Shown here piece after piece: positions 38,680-47,132 of a stretch of DNA of 64,000 nt. Made by a program: the position numbers and the translations under genes. Source of the stretch: Mesorhizobium atlanticum. Its GTDB lineage: Bacteria > Pseudomonadota > Alphaproteobacteria > Rhizobiales > Rhizobiaceae. The notes under the pieces are model-generated. The model was not told where the DNA came from and did not search any database. It was given only the letters and a program-made list of their open reading frames with translations. The stretch covers positions 62,001-126,000 of the forward strand of contig NZ_QMBQ01000005.1 of the NCBI RefSeq assembly GCF_003289965.1, written 5' to 3'. The first letter of the stretch is position 1. Each line of letters opens with the position of its first letter.

Positions 38680-39594
38680 TCACGGCGCGCCGGAGTACTC
38701 CAGGCCGTCCATCACGTAATCCGCGAACAGGAAATCGCGGATGCCGGCGATCCGGCCGTCCTCCCAATCGATGAGGATGAAGTAGCGCGGCGGTCCATCC
38801 GGACGCTCCGGGCTGGTGACCAGGATGGCGGGCCGGCCTTCGACAAGTCCGGTCGCGAAATGCCAATGCGTTTCGTCGGCATAGCGACCGAAATAATTGC
38901 CGACAAATTCCTTGCCGTCGGCGCGCAGGCGATTGACCAGCTCCAGCTTGACGTCCTCGGCCAAAAGACCGCGCAGCGTATCGAAATCCCTGGCGTTGAA
39001 GGCGACCACATAGTCGCCCAAGCGGCGCATCTCCTGCCGGTCGAGCGCCGGACGGGCCGACGCCATGCGCGGCGGGGCCGCCAGCTTGCGCAAGCTTTCG
39101 CGCCCGCGCTGCAGCGCGCCCTTGATCGCCATGTCGGATGTTTCGAGGATTTCGCCGATCTCCTCCAGGCTGTGGCCGAGCACGTCCTTCAGCAGGACCG
39201 CGCATCTTTGCGCCGGCGGCAGTTGCATCAGCTCGGCAAGGCTCGCTTCCGCGGCGATGCGAGCGTCCAGCGCCGAATTCTCGTCGGCAATCGTGTCGAG
39301 CTCGACCTCGCTTTCGCGGCCTCGCAAGCGGGCGCGCTTGCGCAGGAAATCGAGCGCCGCATTGTGCGCGATGCGAAACAGCCAGGGTTCGGTCCTGTCG
39401 GGCATGTCGCCATTCCTGATCGCCACGAAGCCTTTGGCCAGAGCCTCCTGCACGATGTCCTCGCCATCGATGACCGATCCGACCATGCGCGACGCGTAGC
39501 GGTGCAGCTTGGCCCTCAGGCCGGCGGCCTCGCGCTCGAAGGCGCGAAGCCGGGCCTCGGTCGTCGCGGCGGACTGATCGTGCAAACCGGTCAC
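38680..39594 (-). CDS. ECF-type sigma factor with C-terminal SnoaL-like domain
   Basis: A 304-residue protein. Region 2 includes DGEDIVQEALAKGFVAI and PWLFRIAHNAALDFLRKRAR (about 38-80), and region 4 includes LPPAQRCAVLLKDVLGHSLE and EIGEILETSDMAIKGALQRG (about 118-160). The last 130 residues form a SnoaL/NTF2-like domain, as in the SigJ (ECF41) group, where it modulates activity. The GTG start has AGGAGG upstream and overlaps the stop of the preceding monooxygenase gene (GTGA). Confidence 0.88.
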   Translation of the reverse strand: MTGLHDQSAATTEARLRAFEREAAGLRAKLHRYASRMVGSVIDGEDIVQEALAKGFVAIRNGDMPDRTEPWLFRIAHNAALDFLRKRARLRGRESEVELDTIADENSALDARIAAEASLAELMQLPPAQRCAVLLKDVLGHSLEEIGEILETSDMAIKGALQRGRESLRKLAAPPRMASARPALDRQEMRRLGDYVVAFNARDFDTLRGLLAEDVKLELVNRLRADGKEFVGNYFGRYADETHWHFATGLVEGRPAILVTSPERPDGPPRYFILIDWEDGRIAGIRDFLFADYVMDGLEYSGAP

Positions 39595-39917
39595 GCAACC
39601 TCCTGGTCTTCGATCCCGCCCGTATGCGAATAGGTCGTGTGACCCATCATGCTCTCGCCGGCTGCGAGCCCGACGATGCACTTCATGTAGCCGGCGAAAC
39701 GCGGATCGGCGCGGAAGGCCGCGATGTCGTCGACCGAACGCCATTGCGAGATGTTGGCGACCTTGCTGCCGTCGCCGCCGACGACCACGGATGACGACAG
39801 CGAGCCCGGCTGCTTGCTGAAGAAGCTTCGCGTGCCCTCGGCGAGCGTCCTGGCGAGTTCCTGCTGCTTGCCCGGCTTGGCGGTGAAGACGTTGATCAAG
39901 GTCACTGTGGTCGACAT
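39591..39917 (-). CDS. Antibiotic biosynthesis monooxygenase (ABM) domain protein
   Basis: A 108-residue ferredoxin-like-fold protein, starting MSTTVTLINVFTAKPGKQQE. The pattern of small beta-alpha-beta ABM domains is visible (FTAKPGKQQELARTL, then VANISQWRS). Such proteins oxidise quinone-like or small organic substrates without cofactors, or break down haem. It is the first gene of a pair with the sigma factor (4-base overlap). ECF41-type sigma factors often regulate a neighbouring carboxymuconolactone decarboxylase or oxidoreductase, so this gene is a plausible target. Confidence 0.82.
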   Translation of the reverse strand: MSTTVTLINVFTAKPGKQQELARTLAEGTRSFFSKQPGSLSSSVVVGGDGSKVANISQWRSVDDIAAFRADPRFAGYMKCIVGLAAGESMMGHTTYSHTGGIEDQEVA

Positions 39918-40046
39918 GGCTCGGCTCCGTTTGTCCTGTGGGCGGAGGCCGTCGCGGCGCTCACACCTGTTACGACCCTCAAGACGAAGGTGGAACCGGA
40001 AACGGAACGGTGGGGCGCAAAAATTTCGATGAGACCCCAAACACCT

Positions 40047-40721
40047 TCAGCGCACGGCGCCCGCAAGCTGCCGCAACGCCGCGATGACGGTTTGCGAGTC
40101 GGCCAGCGCGCCAAAGATCCCGTCCTCGACCGTCACCATGTGCAGCGCCGCTTCATGCGCATACTGGTCGCCGCTGGCGCAGGCATCCGAAATCGTCAGA
40201 CACTGGAAGTTGCGGTCGCAGGCCTCGCGCAACGTGGTGTGCACGCACACATCCGTCGTGCAGCCGGTGAAAAGCAGATGCGTTATGTCCCGCGCACGCA
40301 GCACCATCTCCAGATCGGTATAGGTGAAGGCGCTGTTGCAGGTCTTGTCGATGATGACGTCCTGCGGCGCCGCGTCGACATCGGCGGAGATCTGGAAGCC
40401 CGGTCCGGAGCGCAGCAGGACATCGGTACCGTCGAGGCCAGCCCGCTTGCGCCGCCATTTTTCGTAAGGCGTCATGTCGGCCATGTCGGCGCGGTAGCCT
40501 TGCCTTGTGTGGATGACGACGATACCTGCGGCGCGCGCCGCGGCAATCAGCCGGTTCACCGCCGGCAGGATGGCTCTCAGCGGCGACGGGTCATAGCCTT
40601 TCCTGGCAAAATAGCCGGTCGGCGACAGGAAATCCTCCTGCAGATCGATGACCAGCAGCGCGGTATGTTGCGGCACCAGCCTGCCGTCATAAGGGAAGTC
40701 GAATGGTATCGCCTTGATCAT
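40047..40721 (-). CDS. Isochorismatase-like cysteine hydrolase
   Basis: A 224-residue hydrolase. The catalytic triad residues are visible: aspartate in LLVIDLQEDFLSPTG (about 24), lysine in VIIDKTCNSAF (about 119) and cysteine in FTGCTTDVCVHTT (about 152-161, the VCVHTT cysteine). This subgroup includes ureidoacrylate and biuret amidohydrolases. GGAG lies upstream of ATG 40721; a longer frame crosses into the exbB promoter region and is rejected. The substrate is not known. Confidence 0.88.
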   Translation of the reverse strand: MIKAIPFDFPYDGRLVPQHTALLVIDLQEDFLSPTGYFARKGYDPSPLRAILPAVNRLIAAARAAGIVVIHTRQGYRADMADMTPYEKWRRKRAGLDGTDVLLRSGPGFQISADVDAAPQDVIIDKTCNSAFTYTDLEMVLRARDITHLLFTGCTTDVCVHTTLREACDRNFQCLTISDACASGDQYAHEAALHMVTVEDGIFGALADSQTVIAALRQLAGAVR

Positions 40722-40858
40722 CCGCGGTCTCCTTCTTCGGTATCGAACATAGCCTGTCGCGCATGCGGCGGAAGTCCCTCTGGTGACGGCCGGCGCGCGC
40801 CGAAGCGATCGGACAGCGGCTTCGCCGGATTTGTTGGCCTGGATTCCGATCTTAATCT

Positions 40859-40873
40859 TGACTCTCAAAGTCA
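40859..40873. promoter_or_regulatory. Iron-responsive (IRO/RirA-type) box upstream of exbB
   Basis: TGACTCTCAAAGTCA fits the TGA-N9-TCA pattern of rhizobial iron-responsive operators bound by RirA. It overlaps TTGACT (40858-40863) and precedes TATACT (40879-40884), a candidate promoter with a short 15-base spacer. Confidence 0.6.
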
Positions 40874-40953
40874 TGTTTTATACTCAGTCGGCGGCGCATG
40901 GCGCAAAGCCGTGGCCGAGGTTCGCACCAGCCGACAATCCGCCGGCTCGTGCC

Positions 40954-41928
40954 ATGACAAAGCGAGGACGAGACTTGTCCCGGAGCGTTCTGTTCGCGGC
41001 GCTGGCCGCATCCCTGATCTTTTCGGCTGGGATAGTCGTGGCTGAGCCGCAGCCGGCGACACCGCTGGCCACCCGTCCGGCAGCGGCCGGCCCCGCGCCT
41101 GCCGCATCCGCCGCCAATCCACCGCCCGCGGCGCAAATACCGGTTGAAGCCGTGCAGGCGGGCACAGGCATCCAGCCGGCTCCGAACGGTGCCGTCGGTG
41201 AAGAGCCCTCCATCTCGTTGACACTGCCGCATGACCTCTCGCCGTGGGGCATGTTCATGAATGCCGACATCGTCGTGAAGGCGGTCATGGTCGGGCTGGC
41301 CTTCGCATCTCTCGTCACCTGGACGATCTGGCTTGCCAAGTCGCTGGAGGTCTTGGGCGGCAAGCTCAGGGCTCGGCGCGCCGCCGATGCGATCGGCAAT
41401 GCCGCGACGCTGATGCAGGCCCGGCGGGAACTCGGTCATAGCGGCGGTCCGGGCGCGCTTCTGCTGCGCGCGGCGGAAGAAGAACGGGCGCTTTCGGCCG
41501 GCGCGCTCGACCATGTTTCCGGCGACGGCCTGAAGGAACGTGTCGCCTCCAGGCTTTCGCGCATCGAGGCGGCGGCGGCGCGGCGCATGTCGCGCGGCAC
41601 CGGCCTGCTCGCCACGATCGGTTCGACGGCGCCCTTTGTCGGCCTGTTCGGCACCGTCTGGGGCATCATGAACGCCTTCATCGGCATCTCGCGGGCGCAG
41701 ACCACCAACCTCGCCGTCGTCGCGCCTGGCATTGCCGAGGCGCTGCTTGCGACCGCCATGGGCCTGGTTGCGGCCATTCCGGCGGTGGTCATCTACAACG
41801 TCTTCGCGCGCTCGATAGCCGGCTACAGGCAGATCCTCGCCGATGCTTCCAGCGGGGTCGAGCGGCTGGTCAGCCGCGACCTGGACTTCCGCGCGGTGCC
41901 GCCGGCGACGGCCATGGCGGCGGAGTGA
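40954..41928 (+). CDS. exbB: TonB-system energiser ExbB
   Basis: A 324-residue inner-membrane protein. A signal-like helix (about 12-30) and a Pro/Ala-rich periplasmic stretch precede the first membrane helix (about 105-125). The MotA/TolQ/ExbB core follows with [20 protein letters not shown] (about 212-231) and [17 protein letters not shown]. ExbB with ExbD harnesses the proton gradient for TonB-dependent uptake. ATG 40954 is preferred because upstream start codons lie in the promoter/iron box. The long N-terminus is usual in alphaproteobacteria. Confidence 0.93.
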   Translation: MTKRGRDLSRSVLFAALAASLIFSAGIVVAEPQPATPLATRPAAAGPAPAASAANPPPAAQIPVEAVQAGTGIQPAPNGAVGEEPSISLTLPHDLSPWGMFMNADIVVKAVMVGLAFASLVTWTIWLAKSLEVLGGKLRARRAADAIGNAATLMQARRELGHSGGPGALLLRAAEEERALSAGALDHVSGDGLKERVASRLSRIEAAAARRMSRGTGLLATIGSTAPFVGLFGTVWGIMNAFIGISRAQTTNLAVVAPGIAEALLATAMGLVAAIPAVVIYNVFARSIAGYRQILADASSGVERLVSRDLDFRAVPPATAMAAE

Positions 41929-41933
41929 CGGCG

Positions 41934-42437
41934 ATGGCGGCGCGGATTCGCGAGACTTTCGGCGACGATCTCGAGGAAAATCATGACATCAACGTCACGC
42001 CGTTCATCGACGTCATCCTGGTGCTCCTGATCATCTTCATGGTCGCAGCACCCCTCGCCACCGTCGACGTCAATGTCGACCTGCCCGGTTCGACGGCAAC
42101 GCCCGCGCCGCGCCCCGAAACGCCGCTGTTCCTCACGCTGAAAAGCGATCTCACGCTGGCGATTGGCAATGACAGCGTGCCGCGTCCGGCTTTTGCCGCC
42201 GTGCTCGACAGCCGCGCCAAGGGCGACAGGCAGACACGCATCTTCCTGCGCGCCGACAAGACGGTCGGCTATGGCGATCTGATGGAGGTGATGAACCTCT
42301 TGCGCGCCGCCGGCTATCTCAAGGTCGCGCTGGTCGGGCTCGAAACCACGGGCGGCGCCGGCGGGCAGGCTGCGCCAGGAACGCCTGCGGCTGGCGCGAA
42401 TCCTGCCCCGGCAGCCGGTAGCAGCCCGGCGCGATGA
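41934..42437 (+). CDS. exbD: TonB-system energiser ExbD
   Basis: A 167-residue protein with a single N-terminal membrane helix carrying the conserved aspartate (DINVTPFIDVILVLLIIFMV, about 20-40) and a periplasmic domain. GGAG lies 8 bases before ATG 41934. The in-frame GTG at 41925, overlapping the exbB stop, is the alternative. The C-terminus overlaps the tonB start by four bases. Confidence 0.94.
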   Translation: MAARIRETFGDDLEENHDINVTPFIDVILVLLIIFMVAAPLATVDVNVDLPGSTATPAPRPETPLFLTLKSDLTLAIGNDSVPRPAFAAVLDSRAKGDRQTRIFLRADKTVGYGDLMEVMNLLRAAGYLKVALVGLETTGGAGGQAAPGTPAAGANPAPAAGSSPAR

Positions 42438-43375
42438 CGGTCGCCTCCCTTTCCCGCATGTCCCAGCCGCGCTTCGGCCCGCGCGAGGCCGGCCTGTGGA
42501 CGAGCGCCGCCGCGATCATTCTGGCCGCGCATGTGGCGGTCGCCTACGCGGTGCAGAATTTGAGTTTCGCCGACATGCCCGATGGCGGTCCGCCGCCGGC
42601 GCTGGCGGTCGAGATGGCGCCGCTGGTCGTCGCGCCCACCGTGCCCGAAGAGGCTGCAATGCTGGACACGGTGACACCGGGGCCGCCCGATGCGGCGGAG
42701 GAGACGGAAAAGCCTGCCGACGTGAAACCGGTGACCGACCCCGCGCCGGTGGTGGAGCAGGCAGAACCGGTCACCGAACAGCCGCTCGACGACACGCAGG
42801 AGGCTGGACGGGCCGTGCCGGCGGAACAGGCCGTCGCGGCGCTGAGCGAGCAGCCGCCGCTGAACGAAGTCGTGCCCGACCCTGTCGAGGCGGTCGCGCC
42901 CGATGTCGTCATTCCGCTACCGCAACCGAAACCTGTGGAAGCCGAGGTGAAGGCCGGGAAGAAGTCGGGAGAAAAGCCGAAGGAACGGGTGAAAAAGGCG
43001 CCGACGTCCAAGGCGACGACCACCGCCAGCATCGACGCCAAGCCGGCGGCGGCGCCACAATCCGCGAACGCGGCGCCGCGCTCGAGCGTCAGCTCGTCGC
43101 GCTGGAATTCCAGCCTGGCGGCGTGGATCAGGCGGCACACCCGCTATCCGAGCGTGGCGCGCTCCAGGCGGGCCGAGGGCACGCCGAGCGTGACTTTCAC
43201 AGTGGATGCATCGGGGCGCGTGGTCTTGGCCCGGCTGGCTCGATCCTCGGGCGACGGCGATCTCGATCGTGCGGCGCTCGGCGCGTTGCAGGGCGCATCG
43301 GTGCCGGCGCCACCGGCGGAACTCGGCGCCCGCGTCACCCGCACCGCGCCCTTCGTCTTCAGCCTGCGCGATTAG
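42434..43375 (+). CDS. tonB: TonB energy-transducing protein
   Basis: A 313-residue protein: one membrane anchor (about 24-43), a long Pro/Glu/Lys-rich linker spanning the periplasm (about 55-215), and a C-terminal TonB domain (about 225-313) with YPSVARSRRAEGTPSVTF and DRAALGALQGASVPAPP. It delivers energy to outer-membrane iron/haem receptors. Start overlaps exbD by ATGA, so exbB-exbD-tonB is one operon, likely iron-regulated. No receptor gene is in the window. Confidence 0.93.
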   Translation: MTVASLSRMSQPRFGPREAGLWTSAAAIILAAHVAVAYAVQNLSFADMPDGGPPPALAVEMAPLVVAPTVPEEAAMLDTVTPGPPDAAEETEKPADVKPVTDPAPVVEQAEPVTEQPLDDTQEAGRAVPAEQAVAALSEQPPLNEVVPDPVEAVAPDVVIPLPQPKPVEAEVKAGKKSGEKPKERVKKAPTSKATTTASIDAKPAAAPQSANAAPRSSVSSSRWNSSLAAWIRRHTRYPSVARSRRAEGTPSVTFTVDASGRVVLARLARSSGDGDLDRAALGALQGASVPAPPAELGARVTRTAPFVFSLRD

Positions 43376-43424
43376 GGAAATATCAGGAAAGCTGCGCGGC
43401 GGCTTTCCATGCCGGATACTATCG

Positions 43425-43445
43425 AACGCTGAACCGCTCTAACGC
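43425..43445. repeat. Family C fragment
   Basis: CGAACGCTGAACCGCTCTAA matches the end of the family C repeat at 37091-37197. Only this end is present. Confidence 0.5.
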
Positions 43446-43528
43446 CCGGGGCGGCGATCTGTCCGTTTCGGGATGAGCCCGAATGATGATAAAGCCTGAG
43501 GCAACCACTCATCTATTCCAGGATTCCC

Positions 43529-44923
43529 ATGTCGGTCCTCACACGCCGCAAACTCCTGCAGGGCGCCGCGGCCGCCGGCGCGGCCGGTATCGGCCTCTCG
43601 GCCGCCGGCAAGTTTGCCGGCTGGGCGGCGGCGAAGCCCGAGCCGCTGGTCCTGAAGACCGCCAGCACCGAGGCGCGGCTGATGGACGGGGCGCCGACGA
43701 AGAATGTTCTGACCTATGGCGAGGCAGGCCCGCCGCCGGTCGTCAGGATGAGGAAAGGCGAGCCGTTTGCCGCGCGCTTGGTCAACGGGATCGACGATCC
43801 GACGACCATCCACTGGCACGGCATCCGGGTTCCCAACAAGATGGACGGCGTGCCGTTCCTGATCCAGCCCTATGTCTATCAGGGCGACCATTTCGACTAC
43901 ACCTTCACCCCGCCCGATGCCGGCACCTTCTGGTACCATCCGCATTGCAACACGCTGGTCCAGATGGGCCACGGGCTGACCGGCGTGATCGTGGTCGAGA
44001 ACCCGGGCGATCCGGTCTTCGATGTCGAGATGGTCGTGAACCTGCGCGACTGGCGGCTTGGCGACGACGGCCAGTTCATCGAACCGTTCCGGCCGCGAGA
44101 CGCCGCCAAGGCGGGCACTTTCGGCACGGTGCGCACCGCCAATTGGCTCGACCAGCCGCAATTCGACGCGCCGGCCGGCGGGCTGGTGCGGCTTCGGGTG
44201 GCCATCACCGACGTCACCCGCATCTACGCCTTCCGCGTCGACGGCGCCGAGGCGACGGTGATCGCGCTCGACGGCAATCCGGTGCCGCAACGCTTTACGC
44301 CGGATGCCTTGCAGCTCGGGCCTGGCCAGCGGCTGGAACTAGCCATCCGCATGCCTGACGAGGAAGGCGCGATCGTCAGCCTGCGCGACGTCCGGGGCAC
44401 CAAGCCGAAGGTCGTGGCGACGCTGCGCTCGGTCGGCAAGTCGCTCAAGCACGATCTGCGCGATCTCGGCCCGCTGGAAGTCAATCCGGTGGCGGAGGTG
44501 GACCTTTCCAGCGCCAGGCGCATCCCGCTGGCGCTGAGCGCCACCGCGGAAAACGTTTCGGCCGACAGCGTCTGCGGCTCGCTCGGCTACAGCTTCTGGG
44601 CGATCAACAAGGTGCCGTGGCCGGGCGACACGCCCGACCCGACCGCGCCGCTCGCCGAACTCAAGCTCGGCCAGAGCTACATCATCGACATGGAAAATCT
44701 TACCCCGCACGCGCACCCGATCCATTTGCACGGCATGAGCTTCAAGGTTCTGTCGTCCTCGACCAGGCCAGTGCAGCCGCTCGTCTCCGACACCTACCTC
44801 ATCCAGCCCGACGAGAAAGTGCAGCTCGGCTTCGTCGCCGACAATCCCGGCGACTGGCTGCTGCATTGCCACATCATCGAGCACCAGAAGACGGGCATGA
44901 CGAGCTATCTTCGGGTGGCGTGA
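43529..44923 (+). CDS. Multicopper oxidase
   Basis: A 464-residue laccase-like enzyme with a twin-arginine signal (TRRKLLQGAAAAGAAGIGL) for periplasmic export. All copper-binding motifs are visible: HWHGIRVPN (about 92), FWYHPHCNT (about 133), HAHPIHLHG (about 395) and LLHCHIIEHQKTGM (about 448), with three cupredoxin domains. The family oxidises phenols or metal ions such as copper(I). A perfect hairpin after the stop (44938-44961) separates it from the convergent rtcB. Confidence 0.93.
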   Translation: MSVLTRRKLLQGAAAAGAAGIGLSAAGKFAGWAAAKPEPLVLKTASTEARLMDGAPTKNVLTYGEAGPPPVVRMRKGEPFAARLVNGIDDPTTIHWHGIRVPNKMDGVPFLIQPYVYQGDHFDYTFTPPDAGTFWYHPHCNTLVQMGHGLTGVIVVENPGDPVFDVEMVVNLRDWRLGDDGQFIEPFRPRDAAKAGTFGTVRTANWLDQPQFDAPAGGLVRLRVAITDVTRIYAFRVDGAEATVIALDGNPVPQRFTPDALQLGPGQRLELAIRMPDEEGAIVSLRDVRGTKPKVVATLRSVGKSLKHDLRDLGPLEVNPVAEVDLSSARRIPLALSATAENVSADSVCGSLGYSFWAINKVPWPGDTPDPTAPLAELKLGQSYIIDMENLTPHAHPIHLHGMSFKVLSSSTRPVQPLVSDTYLIQPDEKVQLGFVADNPGDWLLHCHIIEHQKTGMTSYLRVA

Positions 44924-44937
44924 GAAACACTGATGCG

Positions 44938-44961
44938 GATGCGGGCATTCCTGCCCGCATC
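44938..44961. terminator. Shared hairpin between multicopper oxidase and rtcB
   Basis: GATGCGGGCA and TGCCCGCATC pair perfectly (10 bp) around a TTCC loop. It sits 15 bases after one stop and 15 bases before the other convergent stop, so it probably ends both transcripts, although U-runs are absent. Confidence 0.6.
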
Positions 44962-44975
44962 CTCGATGATCGCGG

Positions 44976-46385
44976 TTACTGGCGGCGCGCCTCGCCTTCG
45001 CGCCGCTCCTTCTTCTTGCGCCAGGGCGCGTTGGCTTCCCAGTCGCCGGCCATGATGCAGCCGTAAGGCAGCACCTCGTCGACGATGTCCGCCAGGCCGA
45101 AATGCTCGATCTGGCGCCGCATCGAAGCCGCGTTCTTGTAGGCGCTGGGCAGCTCCGAAATATCGGTCACCCCGCTGAAGAACCGGGCGTCGATACCTTT
45201 GGTCTCTTCGGCGAAGATCTCGGCGTCGCTGCGCCCAACCTGCATGCGCCGGTGCTGGCTGCGCGAAAAATTGCGCCCGGCGCCATGCGGCGAGAAGCCG
45301 AGCCCGTTTTCGGCATTCTTGCCGCGTACGATCAGCACCGGCTCCGCCATGTTGAGCGGGATCAGCGTCAGATCGGTCGCGTCGTCGGCCCAGCCGTCGA
45401 AGGCCGGCGTGGCGCCCTTGCCGTGGTAGAACAGCCCGTCCGAGCGGCGGAAGACGAAATTGTGCTCGTTCCAGAACCGGTCCGAGACCTTCGCCGACAG
45501 CTTTTCGGCCGCGAGATCATGGATGAGCATATGGTTGCCCTTGGTCCATTCGCGGATCACCTGCAGAGCCTCCCAATACGCGTCGCCCTCCCGCGTGTCG
45601 GCCGGGATCCAGGCGTTCTGCGGCAAGGTCTCCGGCGACAGCGTCCGGCGCACGCCCTCGGCGATCTTCATCCCCTTGGCATAAAGCCTGGCCCCTGGCG
45701 CGCGCGACCCGTGATGGGTCACCAGAGCCGTCTCGCCGCTCGACTTCAGCGTGCCGACATAGGCGAAATGGTTGCCGTCGCCCTGCGTGCCGAAATGCTC
45801 GATCGCCGCGCTCTTCAGGTCGCGCAGCAGCTCATTCGCCTCGAAGCGCTGGAAGAGTGCGTCCGCCGGCCGGAACTGCTGGCCGCGCTGGCGCCCGCCT
45901 GGCCCGAAATGGGTCACGGCATGCACGGCGTCGAGCAGCGCGGCGGGCGCCACGCCGGGAAACACCGAGATCGCCATCGAGCAGCAGATGTCGGCCGAAT
46001 GCATGCCGGGATGGATGGCTTCGGACACGGCAACGCCGCCGACCGGGATGGTGCCTGGCGACCCCGCCGGGCAGGCATCCGGCATGACGGCGCCGGCACG
46101 AACCACGGGCGTGCGCATCAGTTCGGTCATGCTGCGCGTGACCGCCTCGACATTGTCGGCCTCATGCTGGTTTTCGGCCAGGATGTTGAGATGCAGCGAC
46201 AGCGCGCCGCTCGCGTGCAGCGGCATCGCCGGCGGCGGCGCGAAAGCACGCGCTGCCTCGATCGCATCCGCATGCGACCCGCCCTTCTCCAGCACGTCAT
46301 TGGCCGCCACGAGCGCCCGGGCAAACCACTTGCCCTGCCGCATTCCGGCGTCGATCAAATCCTGTCCGCTTACGATCTCGGTCAT
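44976..46385 (-). CDS. rtcB: RNA-splicing/repair ligase RtcB
   Basis: A 469-residue RtcB-family ligase, which joins RNA 2',3'-cyclic phosphate (or 3'-phosphate) ends to 5'-OH ends using GTP and manganese. Active-site segments: ADICCSM (about 131, metal-binding cysteine region, usually DIGCGM), GTQGDGNHFAYV (about 200), LVTHHGSRAPG (about 222), HGKGATPA (about 320) and SPHGAGRNFSR (about 365, with the histidine that accepts GMP). The N-terminus is shorter and different from E. coli RtcB, so this looks like a divergent subfamily. The ATG at 46385 is preferred, and a GTG at 46394 is possible. It is the last gene of the rsr - Y RNA - rtcB unit. Confidence 0.93.
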   Translation of the reverse strand: MTEIVSGQDLIDAGMRQGKWFARALVAANDVLEKGGSHADAIEAARAFAPPPAMPLHASGALSLHLNILAENQHEADNVEAVTRSMTELMRTPVVRAGAVMPDACPAGSPGTIPVGGVAVSEAIHPGMHSADICCSMAISVFPGVAPAALLDAVHAVTHFGPGGRQRGQQFRPADALFQRFEANELLRDLKSAAIEHFGTQGDGNHFAYVGTLKSSGETALVTHHGSRAPGARLYAKGMKIAEGVRRTLSPETLPQNAWIPADTREGDAYWEALQVIREWTKGNHMLIHDLAAEKLSAKVSDRFWNEHNFVFRRSDGLFYHGKGATPAFDGWADDATDLTLIPLNMAEPVLIVRGKNAENGLGFSPHGAGRNFSRSQHRRMQVGRSDAEIFAEETKGIDARFFSGVTDISELPSAYKNAASMRRQIEHFGLADIVDEVLPYGCIMAGDWEANAPWRKKKERREGEARRQ

Positions 46386-46419
46386 GTCCTTCACTTTCGG
46401 TCGGTCGTCATTTCAATCA

Positions 46420-46569
46420 AAGGACGGCAAGGGTCACGAGACGCTTTTCCGCCACTTCGCAGTGTCTTGCGAAGGAGGGACACGAACCCTCACGCCTCTC
46501 GGCACCCGCTCTCGGCGTTCACTTCCTGAGCAGGCTACGTCTACCTGTAGTCCCGTAGCATTCGTCCTC
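46420..46569 (-). ncRNA. Y-RNA-like tRNA mimic 7 (class II-like)
   Basis: About 150 nt, nearest to rtcB. Outer helix GAGGACG/CGTCCTT, internal loop with CGAATGC on the 5' strand and CCTTG on the 3' strand, inner helix ACGGGAC/GTCTCGT (one GU). Inside: T arm GAGGG-TTCGTGT-CCCTC, acceptor CTTCGCA-AGACAC-TGCGAAG (perfect 7 bp, closed by a 6-base loop), then GTGGCGGAA as the start of a D arm that resumes as GGTAGACG after the Ro helix. A long variable-arm-like stretch (ACGCC...GGCGT) resembles leucine tRNAs. The T-loop has T instead of A at the usual position 58. Confidence 0.85.
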
Positions 46570-46576
46570 GATGGTC

Positions 46577-46709
46577 TGGCGACAAGGGGCGGCAAGACAA
46601 TTTACTGAGCTACTTTCCACCCGAAGGATGGAAGGGGTGGCTTGAACACCCGACCTTCCACGACATCCGTCGCGGACGCTCTATCCTGTAGTCCTGCCTG
46701 CATTCGCCA
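46577..46709 (-). ncRNA. Y-RNA-like tRNA mimic 6
   Basis: About 133 nt. Outer helix TGGCGA/TCGCCA, loop motif CGAATGC and CCTTG, inner helix GGCAGGAC/GTCTTGCC. Then TACAGGATAGAGC (3' side of a D arm), an anticodon-type stem GTCCG-CGA-CGGAT closed by three bases, T arm GGGTG-TTCAAGC-CACCC, acceptor TTCCATCC-TTCG-GGGTGGAA (UUCG tetraloop), and AGTAGCTCAGT (5' side of the D arm). D-stem strands GCTC and GAGC are split around the Ro helix, so the RNA is a whole tRNA opened in its D loop. Confidence 0.87.
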
Positions 46710-46743
46710 TTCGTCATTCAACTCTCAACTGCATTCCATAGCC

Positions 46744-46839
46744 GGGCGACAAGTCGATGCGAGAAACCGATCGATCCGGGGATCGACGGGTGGATTTGAA
46801 CCACCTGGCTACCAGATGTATTCCCGCAGGCATTCGCCC
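46744..46839 (-). ncRNA. Y-RNA-like tRNA mimic 5 (minimal form)
   Basis: About 96 nt, the shortest unit. Outer helix GGGCGA/TCGCCC, CGAATGC and ACTTG motifs, inner helix GCGGGAA/TTCTCGC. Inside are T arm GGTGG-TTCAAAT-CCACC and closed acceptor GTCGATC-CCCG-GATCGAT. There is no D arm: the acceptor runs straight into the inner helix strand. A small hairpin CTGG-TAG-CCAG precedes the T arm. Confidence 0.78.
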
Positions 46840-46851
46840 TGTCCGATCGGC

Positions 46852-46980
46852 TGGCGACAAGAATCGGCAAGACGACGCTTGACTGCGCCACCCCGCTCCG
46901 AGGAGCGAGGGAGTGATTTGAACACCCGACCTCCCGCCTTGCGGCGGGCGCGCTACCTGTAGTCTTGCCTGCATTCGCCA
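46852..46980 (-). ncRNA. Y-RNA-like tRNA mimic 4
   Basis: About 129 nt. Outer helix TGGCGA/TCGCCA, CGAATGC and CTTG motifs, inner helix GGCAAGAC/GTCTTGCC (8 bp perfect). Then TACAGGTAGCGC, a stem CCCGCC-GCAA-GGCGGG in the anticodon-arm place capped by a GNRA tetraloop, AGGTC as variable loop, T arm GGGTG-TTCAAAT-CACTC, acceptor CCTCGCTC-CTCG-GAGCGGGG, and TGGCGCAGT. The D stem GCGC/GCGC is split around the Ro helix. Confidence 0.87.
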
Positions 46981-46995
46981 TTCGTTTTCTTTTGT

Positions 46996-47126
46996 GCCGC
47001 GGCGACAAGGGATGATGAAACACCGGGAGTCCCGCTCGTGCCAGAGAGCGCCAGCAAGGTGAGGAGTCGAACCTCACGGAGCATCCCGTTCATGGAGCTG
47101 TAGTTCCATCCGGCATTCGCCGCGGC
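46996..47126 (-). ncRNA. Y-RNA-like tRNA mimic 3 (degenerate acceptor)
   Basis: About 131 nt. Outer helix GCCGCGGCGA/TCGCCGCGGC (10 bp perfect), CGAATGC and CCTTG motifs, inner helix GATGGAAC/GTTTCATC. The T arm TGAGG-TTCGACT-CCTCA is clear. The following closed stem is short (CGCTC/GAGCG with an 8-base loop), and the D-arm position holds only a small CGGG-ACT-CCCG hairpin. The tRNA likeness is weaker here, but the Ro-type helix is strong. Confidence 0.8.
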
Positions 47127-47132
47127 TTTGTT

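Noticed and set aside
46642..47077. Protein ORFs of 86-119 codons on both strands inside the array
   Set aside because: They lack ribosome binding sites and recognisable domains, overlap each other, and cross the covarying RNA helices.
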